DNA of 64,000 nucleotides from Enterococcus sp. 4G2_DIV0659. Lineage in GTDB: Bacteria; Bacillota; Bacilli; Lactobacillales; Enterococcaceae. Positions 46,413 to 54,802 of this stretch are shown here, piece by piece. The notes under the pieces are model-generated. The model saw only the letters and a program-made list of their open reading frames with translations. It was not told where the DNA came from and did no database searches. How positions within the stretch are numbered: position 1 is the stretch's first letter; each line of letters begins with the position of its first letter. The position numbers were made by a program, and so were the translations under genes. The DNA lies in contig NZ_NGLE02000001.1 in assembly GCF_002140715.2 (NCBI RefSeq), positions 3,066,001 through 3,130,000 of the forward strand, given 5' to 3'.

Positions 46413-46635
46413 TAATTAATTAAAAAACGGAGTAGATTTCTCTACTCCGAAAAAAGTCTAACCTTTTGGGGTCACTACACTTATCGACCGATGAGTTTAC
46501 CCTCTAATCTTATTTCTTAGTATGTTTTTTATGTATGTATTCATTAAATAAAGAACAGATTAACAGAATAAAATGCGATGATTTACCATCCTATAAGACA
46601 GATAAACGATGTAGAAATTACTGCAATATTTTTCT

Positions 46636-46656
46636 TCATTGTTGTACAAAGAAGAA
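46636..46656 (+). repeat. Left 21-base inverted repeat flanking integrase 1
   Basis: Perfect 21-base inverted copy of 48230-48250, centred on the palindrome TTGTACAA. Similarity continues weakly outside. The pair brackets integrase 1. Confidence 0.7.
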
Positions 46657-46849
46657 GATTAGGCATATTTCCTAACTGTATTTCAGTTTAATTGGAAAAT
46701 TATAAGAAGTCAACATGATTTTATTTTAATTTTCCTCATTTTTTTTTGAAAAAAACAAAAAAAATGAGAATTTATTCCAGAAGAGATGATTTTTAAAAGA
46801 ATTCTAACTGATTTCACAGGTTTTTCTTTTTTTGAGATACTTTTTATGA

Positions 46850-46860
46850 GCCGTCAAAAA
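46850..46860 (+). promoter_or_regulatory. GCCGTCAAAAA motif before integrase 1
   Basis: It shares GCCGTCAA with the tandem repeats at 48167-48187 on the other side of the gene. This is the pattern expected of arm-type integrase binding sites. Confidence 0.4.
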
Positions 46861-46894
46861 AATGGTCAAATAATAAGTAAAGGATTGAGCAAGA

Positions 46895-48010
46895 ATGCCT
46901 AAAAAAGGTGAAAACATTTATAAAAGAAAAGATGGAAGATGGGAAGGTCGCTATATAAAGGGACGAAATAAAGCAGGAGCTATAAAATACGGCTATGTTT
47001 ATGCTAAAAAGTATAATGAAGTGAAGGACAAATTGATTGTTGTGAAAGCTGGTATTATTGAGAAAGGGGGGCAAGAATCGGAAGAAAAATTATTAAAAGA
47101 CTGGTGCAACATTTGGTTTGAAAGTGAAGTGAAACCTGCAGTCAAAAGCTCTACCTTTGCTCAATATCAATGGGTATGTTTTACCTATATATACCCATTT
47201 TTTGAGAATTGCTACTTACATAATATAAAGAGAAATGATATACAGCAGTTTATCATTTCTCTAGAAAGGCAGAATTTAGCACCTGGAACGATCAGAAATA
47301 TTTTTACATTATTGAAAAAAATTCTAATTTCTGCACAAAATAACCACCTATTACGAGAGAGTCCGTATAAAAAAATTCGATTACCTCATAAAAAAAAGAA
47401 AATTATTTCAGCATTATCAAGAACGGATCAAAGAAAATTAGAAGAAGTTGTTCTAAGACAAAAAGGATGTTCTGCTGTTATGTTGTCACTTTATTTAGGT
47501 CTTAGGATTGGAGAGATCAGCGGACTGAAATGGACAGATATTGATTTTAAAAATGAAGTTGTCTACATTCGACGAACTGTATCTAGAGTAAAAACGTCAT
47601 TTAAGACCGAGAATAAAACAAATATCATTATAAGTTCACCAAAAACGGAACAGTCCTACAGAGTCGTTCCGCTGTCACAAAAAATGGTTTATTATTTGTT
47701 AGAGAAGAAAAAGCAGAGCCAAAGTGAGTATGTAATTGCTTGTAAAAATGGATTAGCAGAACCTAGAGTTATTCGTTATCGCTTTAAAAGTACGGTAAAA
47801 AAAGCTGGAATTCCAAATATCCACTTTCATGTTCTTAGGCATACATTCGCAACTAGGTGTATTGAGATGGGCACTGATATTACTAGTTTGAGCCATTTGT
47901 TAGGTCATACATCAGTTAAAATGACGCTTGATATTTATACAGATTCTATGCTAGATAGTCGCAAAAATATTGTTGCACAACTCGATCAGTTAATGATTGA
48001 TCATTCTTAA
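46895..48010 (+). CDS. Tyrosine recombinase (integrase 1)
   Basis: This 371-residue protein has an AP2-like arm-binding N-terminus (ENIYKRKDGRWEGRYIKG), a SAM-like core-binding domain, and a catalytic domain with Arg in LGLRIGEISG, HVLRHTFATR (HxxR), HLLGH and the Tyr in LDIYTDS. It is about half identical to integrase 2 at 57143-58255. No excisionase or phage structural genes accompany it. AAGGATTGAG precedes ATG 46895. Its neighbours are a pair of inverted repeats and the WxL cluster. Confidence 0.9.
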   Translation: MPKKGENIYKRKDGRWEGRYIKGRNKAGAIKYGYVYAKKYNEVKDKLIVVKAGIIEKGGQESEEKLLKDWCNIWFESEVKPAVKSSTFAQYQWVCFTYIYPFFENCYLHNIKRNDIQQFIISLERQNLAPGTIRNIFTLLKKILISAQNNHLLRESPYKKIRLPHKKKKIISALSRTDQRKLEEVVLRQKGCSAVMLSLYLGLRIGEISGLKWTDIDFKNEVVYIRRTVSRVKTSFKTENKTNIIISSPKTEQSYRVVPLSQKMVYYLLEKKKQSQSEYVIACKNGLAEPRVIRYRFKSTVKKAGIPNIHFHVLRHTFATRCIEMGTDITSLSHLLGHTSVKMTLDIYTDSMLDSRKNIVAQLDQLMIDHS

Positions 48011-48040
48011 AGGTAACTATAATAATAGGAAAAGATAAAA

Positions 48041-48150
48041 GTGTCTAGCTCCGAGAAATAAAGAGCGTAGTAACTGCTTTTTTCTCGCCATTTATTCGAG
48101 TTTTAAAGGTCTAAGAGATAACTTCTAGAGTTATTTCCCAGACCTTTTTT
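48041..48150 (+). repeat. Structured intergenic element, copy C
   Basis: CTCCGAGAAATAAAG, then GCGTAGTAACTGCTTTT, CCATTTATTCGAGTTTT and a terminator stem GGTCTAAGAGATAAC / GTTATTTCCCAGACC with T6. The same blocks in the same order occur in copy A, so the two are homologous. It ends transcription of integrase 1. Confidence 0.6.
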
Positions 48151-48166
48151 ATTTATTTGATTTTTT

Positions 48167-48187
48167 CCGCCGTCAATCCGCCGTCAA
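48167..48187 (+). repeat. Tandem CCGCCGTCAA repeat
   Basis: Two copies of CCGCCGTCAA, 11 bases apart, with a third partial copy (GCCGTCAA) before integrase 1. A periodicity of one helical turn suits side-by-side protein binding, possibly the integrase arm domain. Confidence 0.5.
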
Positions 48188-48229
48188 AAGCAATTTAAAA
48201 AGTAATAATGGTACTTATTTTATCTACTT

Positions 48230-48250
48230 TTCTTCTTTGTACAACAATGA
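48230..48250 (+). repeat. Right 21-base inverted repeat flanking integrase 1
   Basis: Exact inverted copy of 46636-46656, 1.6 kb apart, about 120 bases before the WxL regulator gene. Confidence 0.7.
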
Positions 48251-48371
48251 GGAAACTTTTTATTGTAATAGTACCAATCTGTCGTTGATTATAGCATAAT
48301 AGGAAATTTTTAAAAAATATTATGATTATTATTTAAGTATCAATTAAATTATAGAAAAGGAAGGAATATGA

Positions 48372-49091
48372 ATGTATAACATAGGGGTCGCTTCATTTTT
48401 AGGAACACTTTCTAAAGATTACTTGAAAAAAGTTAAAGAAATAGGAAAAATTCACTTTATTAATCAAGAAAATATACAACTTGAAATTCAAGAAGTCGAC
48501 TGTATTGTTATTCCAGATGACAGCGATGATGACAATACAATGGGGGTCACCCTAAAGGCAATCATAGAAATCAAAGCCATAACAAATAAATTAGTGTGGG
48601 TATTAACAAAAGAAACGAGTAGTATAAAAAATTTGGTTTTTTTAAAGTTAGGAGTGGATGGTGTTTTATCTACCAATGATTCTCCTGAAGAGTTTTCATT
48701 GATAGTAGAAAATGCTTTGTATCGTCAAAAAAATGTGTGGAAAAGAAAGCATCCAGATCAAAAAAATGGTGCGATATCTTCTATAGAAGGAGCGAGTAAT
48801 CTTCAATTATTAGAACTTTTTCCAAGCAACTTAAGTGTAATTGTTGATGGAAAAAAAGAAGTAGATTTAACCCGTCTTGAATATAGAACATTAGAAACCT
48901 TATATAACCACAGAAACCAAGCAGTATCATATAAAAAAATATATGAAACAGTTTGGAATGACGAAATTGGTAATAAACAATACCGCGTAGCAAATCTGAT
49001 TTTTCACTTGAGAAAAAAAGTTGAAATAGACAAAGATAACCCCAGATTTATTAAAACAGTTCGTTCAATAGGCTACCGTCTTAGCTTATGA
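48372..49091 (+). CDS. OmpR/PhoB-type winged-helix regulator with degenerate receiver
   Basis: This 239-residue protein has a C-terminal winged helix (VDLTRLEYRTLETLYNHR, RVANLIFHLRKKVEI, IKTVRSIGYRLSL) of response-regulator type. The N-terminal 120 residues have a receiver-like alternating pattern (DCIVIPDDSDDDN) but no clear phosphoacceptor with Lys/Thr partners. No histidine kinase gene is near. It is directly upstream of the WxL operon and likely its activator, as ElrR is for the elr operon of E. faecalis. GGAAGG precedes ATG 48372. Confidence 0.75.
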   Translation: MYNIGVASFLGTLSKDYLKKVKEIGKIHFINQENIQLEIQEVDCIVIPDDSDDDNTMGVTLKAIIEIKAITNKLVWVLTKETSSIKNLVFLKLGVDGVLSTNDSPEEFSLIVENALYRQKNVWKRKHPDQKNGAISSIEGASNLQLLELFPSNLSVIVDGKKEVDLTRLEYRTLETLYNHRNQAVSYKKIYETVWNDEIGNKQYRVANLIFHLRKKVEIDKDNPRFIKTVRSIGYRLSL

Positions 49092-49133
49092 GTATAGCTG
49101 TTTACAGTAAAAAAAGTACAATGTTGATTGTTA

Positions 49134-49165
49134 TTCTTGCTTATGTTGAGCACCATAAGCAAGAA
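49134..49165 (+). promoter_or_regulatory. Perfect 12-base inverted repeat before the WxL operon
   Basis: TTCTTGCTTATG (49134-49145) mirrors CATAAGCAAGAA (49154-49165) over an 8-base loop. No T run follows, so it is an operator or RNA hairpin rather than a terminator. It lies 26 bases before the first WxL gene. Confidence 0.6.
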
Positions 49166-49191
49166 ATATGGGTTAGAAAGGAGTTGAAAAA

Positions 49192-51609
49192 ATGAAAATC
49201 GGAAAAAAAATATATGCTTTTGTAATAGTTGGATTGTTGTTCATTTGTAGCATGCTATTGATAAAAGGTACTCCAATAAAAGCGACACCAAATATGGATA
49301 CCTCTATTCATTTAGAAGAGAGGACAAATCAAGAAGAGAAAAATTCTGAAAATAAGGTTTACTTTTCATTGAATGTAAAATCTGCAAAAAAAGATCAAAA
49401 AATCATTTTGGATTATTCAGATGGCATAACATTTGATAAAAATAAATTGATTGATACGAACAAAGAAAAAGGCTCCTTGATCAAAATAAATCAGGAAAAA
49501 TCTCAAATCGAAGTGGTATTTGATCGAGAAACACAAGAAATCACACTTGATTTTGAAGGAACAGTTCTCACTAAAAATGTTCAAACGATTCAAGCTTTTA
49601 CAGAAAAAAATCGCTCAAATCAATTGAAAATAAAAAGAGAAGACTTGAAAGCTCCTGCTGATCAAAAGAAACAAGAACGAACGGTTGATTCATCAGTATT
49701 TACTCTTCCTGTACCTGTAGAAGAAGGATGGACAGAAATTTTCACCTCAGAAGAAGCAATCATACCTGCAGGTGCTAATAAAGAGTTACGCTATGGTTTT
49801 GGTCCTACAGATGCATTGGGAACAACGTCTATTTCTGGAAACAGGGAAAGACAGTTTGCTATTCCGAATGTAACGTTTATGGATAATGATCAGCGAATCC
49901 AGCATATCTATCATACGCCAACTGCAATAACTACTCATCCAGAAGATTTTGGTCAATCCTTATGGACAAGTTATGGGTTGATTTATGCGTATGGTAACAG
50001 TACAAAGCCAACTGTCTTCAATACAGGTAGCCATATAACAAGTGATGGGTATAAGTACTATAAACGAGTTTTACCAAATGGAATGACTATTTACAAGTTA
50101 ACGTATGAATCCGCCTTTGATTCAAAAAAAATCCATGTTGAAATAACAATGACTGGTAAAACAACTGGAACAGTTAGTGTTGAGTATACTGTTACAAATA
50201 TAGGGACAGCCAAAGAGACAGATTTCGTTATTGGTTCAATGATTGATACAGAATTAAACAAAAATGACCAGGTTCCAATCTATGCGATTGGGGATAACAA
50301 AGGTGTGTACATTAAAGATTCTGATGATGGGTACAAACTTCAGTATTTATTTACAGGTACGAATCACGTCGCCAATTGGACCGGTAAACACTGGATTCAG
50401 GGGTCACAGGCAAATCCAAGAGATCACTTTTTAGACCAATTCTTCAATTTTGATGATTCTGGATTTTCAGCGTTAAGCTCAACAGGGTATGAAACGGAAA
50501 ATTATCCAGCTGACCAATTAGTTTATGTAACTTCTAATATCACAAAGATGGATACGGCTATCTACATGAAAAATCAGCCCGCATCACTTGAGGTAAATCA
50601 AGGTACAAAAATGACCTATGACGTGACAATCGGACTTTCAGGGAATCCGCCAGAAGTTTTCATTGATCAAGCTGATCAAGAGTTGTTACATGGAAACGCC
50701 TTTGATGTAACCGGTCAGTGGAGTGATTCAGAAAGCCCCTTTGTTGACTTGTACTATACGGTTGATGATGGAACACCTGTGAAATTTGGTGATAAACTTG
50801 CAAATGATTTAGCTAATCCGGGAAAGAAATTTAACTGGAAATTTACACTGCCTAGTTCTGTTTTAACGGTAGGGGAAAGAACAATCAAAGTTTATGCTGT
50901 AGACAGTGAAGGACATACGTCAGAGGAAAAAATCTTACGTTTAACAATTAAACCAAATGAAGCTAAACTGACAATAAAATTTGTAGATGAAGCCAATAAT
51001 ACAATTCATCCAGATGTTGTTTTAAACAAAAAAGTCGGCAGTTTTGTGAATTTGACGAAAGAACCTGACGTAGTGAAAGCTGTGAATGAACAGTTACAAA
51101 AGCAATACGTGATTTCTAGCAAGCCGACACCTGAAGATTCAATCGAAGTTCTTGAAAATGGTCGAACTGAAACTTACCACTTTAAAGGAAGAATTGTGTT
51201 GCTTTCTGCGCCGAAAGAAATTGATTTTGGTACTCAAATCGTAAAAGCACAAGAAAGTGTGATTGAAGAACCAGTCAGAATTGACGGTGCATTAGTCATT
51301 CAAGATAGTCGAGCAACGAAACAAACTTGGAGATTACAAGCTAGAATGAAACAAGAGTTAACAAACGCGAACAATGAGGTAGTAACTAATGCCGTTCGTT
51401 ACATGTATAACGGTAATGAAGTCATTCTAAATTCTGGTATGCAAGATGTTGCTGTAGGGAAGAATACAGATGGATCACCTAACAAAGTGAGTGATAAATG
51501 GTCGGCCAAAGGAGACGGGTTTAAATTGAAAACCCAAGTTGGCGCAGTCAAAGAATCAGGTAGTTACACAGGGATCATCGAATGGGAACTATTTGATGGG
51601 CCACCATAG
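49192..51609 (+). CDS. Large WxL-domain surface protein
   Basis: This 805-residue secreted protein has a signal peptide (first 30 residues, ending near KATPN), a long beta-rich ectodomain, a Bacterial Ig-like part around residue 480-590, a MucBP-like repeat (KLTIKFVDEANNTIHPDVVL), and a C-terminal WxL domain with WRLQARM and the final WEL motif. WxL domains bind peptidoglycan non-covalently. First gene of a four-gene surface operon; probable adhesin or complex scaffold. Confidence 0.88.
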   Translation: MKIGKKIYAFVIVGLLFICSMLLIKGTPIKATPNMDTSIHLEERTNQEEKNSENKVYFSLNVKSAKKDQKIILDYSDGITFDKNKLIDTNKEKGSLIKINQEKSQIEVVFDRETQEITLDFEGTVLTKNVQTIQAFTEKNRSNQLKIKREDLKAPADQKKQERTVDSSVFTLPVPVEEGWTEIFTSEEAIIPAGANKELRYGFGPTDALGTTSISGNRERQFAIPNVTFMDNDQRIQHIYHTPTAITTHPEDFGQSLWTSYGLIYAYGNSTKPTVFNTGSHITSDGYKYYKRVLPNGMTIYKLTYESAFDSKKIHVEITMTGKTTGTVSVEYTVTNIGTAKETDFVIGSMIDTELNKNDQVPIYAIGDNKGVYIKDSDDGYKLQYLFTGTNHVANWTGKHWIQGSQANPRDHFLDQFFNFDDSGFSALSSTGYETENYPADQLVYVTSNITKMDTAIYMKNQPASLEVNQGTKMTYDVTIGLSGNPPEVFIDQADQELLHGNAFDVTGQWSDSESPFVDLYYTVDDGTPVKFGDKLANDLANPGKKFNWKFTLPSSVLTVGERTIKVYAVDSEGHTSEEKILRLTIKPNEAKLTIKFVDEANNTIHPDVVLNKKVGSFVNLTKEPDVVKAVNEQLQKQYVISSKPTPEDSIEVLENGRTETYHFKGRIVLLSAPKEIDFGTQIVKAQESVIEEPVRIDGALVIQDSRATKQTWRLQARMKQELTNANNEVVTNAVRYMYNGNEVILNSGMQDVAVGKNTDGSPNKVSDKWSAKGDGFKLKTQVGAVKESGSYTGIIEWELFDGPP

Positions 51610-51625
51610 CAGAGAGGAGAAAAGA

Positions 51626-51958
51626 ATGAAAAAAAGAAAATTGCTATATAGCATTATGACGATTTCTGTTGTAAGTCTTTCGCTGTTCTGGAATCCTGTG
51701 GGTCATTTTGCTGCTGATGGTGGTCAAGTAGGCCAAGAAGCCGTGATAGAGTTTTATGGTGAAGAAGAGCCGACTACTAGTAATAGTACTTCTGATGGCC
51801 CTGTCAAGGAGAAGCCTGTAACGAGTAAACCAGTCGGACGGTACCCTCAAACAGGAGAGATAGTGAAAAAATCCTTAGCATTAAGCGGTGCAGTTCTCGC
51901 TTTACTCGCTGCATTTGTTTATAAAAATAAACAAAATAAAGGAGAGAAGAAATCGTGA
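51626..51958 (+). CDS. Small sortase-anchored protein
   Basis: This 110-residue protein has a signal peptide, a short acidic and Ser/Thr-rich middle, a C-terminal LPxTG-like motif YPQTGE, a hydrophobic stretch and a basic tail. It would be attached to peptidoglycan by sortase. Short LPxTG proteins of this kind recur in WxL loci. ATG 51626 follows GAGGAG; the upstream frame from 51539 is shadow. Its stop overlaps the next start. Confidence 0.85.
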   Translation: MKKRKLLYSIMTISVVSLSLFWNPVGHFAADGGQVGQEAVIEFYGEEEPTTSNSTSDGPVKEKPVTSKPVGRYPQTGEIVKKSLALSGAVLALLAAFVYKNKQNKGEKKS

Positions 51959-52746
51959 AAAAGAAAGTAGCTATTGTTTTTTTTGCATCGTTATTTCTTT
52001 TAAGCACTCCTCATGCAGATGCTCAGGCAAAATCAGATGGGCAGAACGGCACAATTGGGTTTGATGCGTCATTGATTCCACCTCAAGTGGTTGATCCCGA
52101 AAAACCAGGGAAACCATCCGATCCTGGTCCAAGCCCTTCAACAGAAGGTTTTCTACGAATTGATTTTGTACCTAGACTAGATTTCGGTCGAAATCAATTA
52201 ATGAAAAAAGACCAATCTTATAAAGCAAGGGCACAATTGTTTCACGACGATACAGGAGCAAGAGGAAATTTCGTTCAAGTCACAGATAGCCGTGCAACTG
52301 GAGCAGGATGGACCTTGCAAGTACGGCAAGAGACGGATTTTATGATTCCTGATAAAGAAGATTCAAAATTAATCGGGTCATATATATCGTTAGATAAATC
52401 TTGGACAAACTCAACACTGGATGAGAAATATGCACCAACACTGGTGAATGATGTGATTAAAATTGACAAAATTAAAACAACTTATGAATTAGCTAAAGCT
52501 GACAAAGGAAAAGGACAAGGTATTTGGAGTGTTGAATTTGGTGCATCTGAAGAAAATGAAAAAAGTTTAGATAACACCCTGACACCATTGGTTGATGAAA
52601 ACAATCAGCCAATACTGGATCCAAACTTTGGGAACAAGCAAGCTTATGAAAATAGTGCAGTAACATTCTTTGTTCCAGGAGCTTCAAATAGAGAACCTGG
52701 AAAATACCAAACGGTGCTGACTTGGATTTTATCTGAGTTACCATAA
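51955..52746 (+). CDS. WxL-domain surface protein
   Basis: This 263-residue secreted protein has a signal peptide to about residue 24 (ADAQA), a proline-rich spacer (PEKPGKPSDPGPSPS) and a WxL domain with WTLQVRQ and the final WIL motif. It overlaps the previous gene (ATGA-type), so translation is coupled. It binds the cell wall non-covalently as part of the surface complex. Confidence 0.9.
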   Translation: MKKKVAIVFFASLFLLSTPHADAQAKSDGQNGTIGFDASLIPPQVVDPEKPGKPSDPGPSPSTEGFLRIDFVPRLDFGRNQLMKKDQSYKARAQLFHDDTGARGNFVQVTDSRATGAGWTLQVRQETDFMIPDKEDSKLIGSYISLDKSWTNSTLDEKYAPTLVNDVIKIDKIKTTYELAKADKGKGQGIWSVEFGASEENEKSLDNTLTPLVDENNQPILDPNFGNKQAYENSAVTFFVPGASNREPGKYQTVLTWILSELP

Positions 52747-52777
52747 ATATTATTAGATTAACTAGGAGGAAACACAA

Positions 52778-53602
52778 ATGAAAAAAAGAACATTATGCTC
52801 TATGGCATTACTAGCAGTATTAGGAGCAAGCATTGCGCTACCTGCTGCTGCAAACGCTGAAGGTGGAGATGCAAAAAAATTATCAGGAAAAGGTTCAATT
52901 GAGTATGTAGAAGATACTGATGGAGGAAATGAGGATCGAGATTCGGAAAATCCAGATGATAAAGTTGATCCTCCATATATACCAAATACAGATAAAGGAT
53001 CTTTGATGATTGATGGTGTTTCAGACATGAACTTCAAACAACAAAAAGCTGTATTAACAGATCAAAATTATTTTGCAGAACAAGTTGAAATTACTAAAAA
53101 TGGTGCAAAGGAAAAACGTGGAGTTTATTTACAATTTACAGACAGAAGAATTGATAATCGTTCAAAATGGGAATTACGCGCAAAAATGAGCCAACAATTT
53201 GAAGCAGCAAGCGGAAATAAGTTAGCTAATTCAACCATTAATTTTACAAATCCAATTATGGAAACTGCAACGGATCCAGCAGTAAGCCCACACGCTGAAC
53301 CAGGAAAAGATTATGCGAACTTCACTCTAGAAGAAAGTGGTAATACCGCAGAAGTTCTGAAAACGACAGATGCCAAAAATGGTGTTGGAACATACACAGT
53401 AGGTTTTGGTAACACTGTAGAATACCACACAAGAACGGGTAAAGGAACATCTGTTGATTCAACAGGTACACCAGCAGGAACAGGAGATAAAGCCAATGAA
53501 ATTAAAGATGGTTCTATCACTTTATTTGTTCCAGGTAAAACTGTAAAAACGAATGAAGCATATGAAGCAAAAGTTTTATGGGAAATTGTTGTTATACCTT
53601 AA
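52778..53602 (+). CDS. WxL-domain surface protein (WxI variant)
   Basis: This 274-residue secreted protein has a signal peptide ending ANA, an acidic segment (DTDGGNEDRDSENPDDK) and a C-terminal WxL domain whose first motif is WELRAKM; the last motif reads WEIV, an I in place of L. The usual WxL protein size is about 200-280. GGAGG supports ATG 52778. A terminator-like hairpin follows. Confidence 0.88.
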   Translation: MKKRTLCSMALLAVLGASIALPAAANAEGGDAKKLSGKGSIEYVEDTDGGNEDRDSENPDDKVDPPYIPNTDKGSLMIDGVSDMNFKQQKAVLTDQNYFAEQVEITKNGAKEKRGVYLQFTDRRIDNRSKWELRAKMSQQFEAASGNKLANSTINFTNPIMETATDPAVSPHAEPGKDYANFTLEESGNTAEVLKTTDAKNGVGTYTVGFGNTVEYHTRTGKGTSVDSTGTPAGTGDKANEIKDGSITLFVPGKTVKTNEAYEAKVLWEIVVIP

Positions 53603-53636
53603 AAATAGGATGAATTAACTAGTACTGTTTAGTAAG

Positions 53637-53681
53637 ACAAGCTCACTAATTATTAAGTGAATAATTAGTGAACTTGTTTTA
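53637..53681 (+). terminator. Strong terminator within the WxL cluster
   Basis: ACAAGCTCACTAATTATT pairs with AATAATTAGTGAACTTGT and T4 follows. It separates the WxL genes from DUF916 onward, and would act as a full stop or partial attenuator. Confidence 0.85.
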
Positions 53682-53705
53682 AATGAAAGGATTTGTTTCA
53701 ATTCT

Positions 53706-54779
53706 ATGATAAAAAATATTCGAATGGTGTTAATGGGTTTATTTTTAACTAGTTTAATTTTTTGTGTTAATCCAACTATTTCTTATGCAGATTCAGATCC
53801 ATCTGGGGCAGTCGGTTTCTTATATAAAACCAATCTACCTGAAAATCAAATGGATGAAGCTGGATACTTCAACCTTAAAATGACTCCTGGGCAAAAACAA
53901 AAAGTTTCTATCACACTTACAAATCTAGGAAAAAAGGAAGTAACCGTTGAAGTTAGATTAAACGGGGCTAGAACAAATTCAAATGGAGTTCTTGAATATG
54001 GTGAAACAAAGTTAGATAAAGATAAATCAATGAAATTTGATTTTGCTGATATTGTGAAAGGACCTAAAACAGTTGTGATTCCACCTGAATCAGATAAGGA
54101 GTTAGAATTAGACATTACAATGCCGGAAACAAGTTATGATGGCATTATTTTAGGGGGAATTCAGTTACAAAAGGTCGAAGATAAAACGCAAAAAAAAGAA
54201 CAAAATGGTACAACCATTGTTAATGAGTATGCGTATACGATTGCGATGTTATTAAGAGAAACAGATACGCCAACCTCTCCAGAATTAGATTATCTTAAAG
54301 CCTATGCAACACAAATTAATGGACGTAACTCGATCATGGTGGATTTGGGTAATCAAATGCCTGATATATTAAAAGAACTCACTGTGGAAGTTCAGATAAT
54401 GGCTGAGAAAAAAGATGAAGTTCTTTTTGAATCCAAAAAAACAAAGATGAAAATGGCACCAAATTCTGTATTGAACTATTCATTAAGTATGGAAGGTCAG
54501 TCGATGATTCCAGGAACGTACAGGGCGCATGTGGTTGCTAGTGTTGGTGAAAAAAAATGGGAATGGATGGAATCCTTCAAAATAACCAAAGAAGAGGCAG
54601 ATAAATTTAACAGAGAAGATATTGGATTAGATCAAAATCGGGGATTCGATTGGAAACTAGTTGCTAAGATTGTTGGTAGTGTTTTTGCCTTCTTTTTAGG
54701 AGCCTTCTTCCTAATTCGATTCATTATAAGTCGAAGGAAGAAAACGAAGAGAAAAAATGTAAAACGAAAAAAAAGGTAG
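53706..54779 (+). CDS. DUF916/DUF3324 membrane-anchored cell-surface protein
   Basis: This 357-residue protein has a signal peptide, a DUF916 domain (GAVGFLYKTNLPENQ at about residue 37), a DUF3324 domain (LKAYATQINGRNSIMVDL near 197) and a C-terminal membrane helix with a basic tail. Proteins of this type are the constant partner of WxL proteins and bind them at the surface. GAAAGG precedes ATG 53706. Confidence 0.92.
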   Translation: MIKNIRMVLMGLFLTSLIFCVNPTISYADSDPSGAVGFLYKTNLPENQMDEAGYFNLKMTPGQKQKVSITLTNLGKKEVTVEVRLNGARTNSNGVLEYGETKLDKDKSMKFDFADIVKGPKTVVIPPESDKELELDITMPETSYDGIILGGIQLQKVEDKTQKKEQNGTTIVNEYAYTIAMLLRETDTPTSPELDYLKAYATQINGRNSIMVDLGNQMPDILKELTVEVQIMAEKKDEVLFESKKTKMKMAPNSVLNYSLSMEGQSMIPGTYRAHVVASVGEKKWEWMESFKITKEEADKFNREDIGLDQNRGFDWKLVAKIVGSVFAFFLGAFFLIRFIISRRKKTKRKNVKRKKR

Positions 54780-54802
54780 TATAGAAAGTTGGGAAGAATA
54801 AA

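Larger units (their letters stand above)
44194..46479 (+). mobile_element. Outer IS3-family element, internally deleted, hosting a second IS
   Basis: The ends TGTACCGACCCCCAAAAGTT (44194 on) and, as reverse complement of the right end, TGTAGTGACCCCAAAAGGTT (to 46479) are imperfect terminal repeats. CTT (44191-44193 and 46480-46482) is the target duplication. The left end forms CCAAAAGTTAGA/TCTAACTTTTGG, now split by the inner IS. Without the guest the element is about 810 bases, so most of its orfB is gone. Confidence 0.85.
44172..46514 (+). terminator. Terminator of the haem-type operon, split by the IS pair
   Basis: The left arm AATAAGATTAGAGGGGAAAC begins at 44172 and its partner ends at 46514 (AGTTTACCCTCTAATCTTAT followed by T-rich sequence). 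The 21-base arms differ at one position. The 2.29-kb insertion lies in the former loop, flanked by CTT on both sides. Confidence 0.8.

Noticed and set aside
44194..46479. A composite transposon
   Set aside because: The structure is one IS inside another, with target duplications for each and no cargo.
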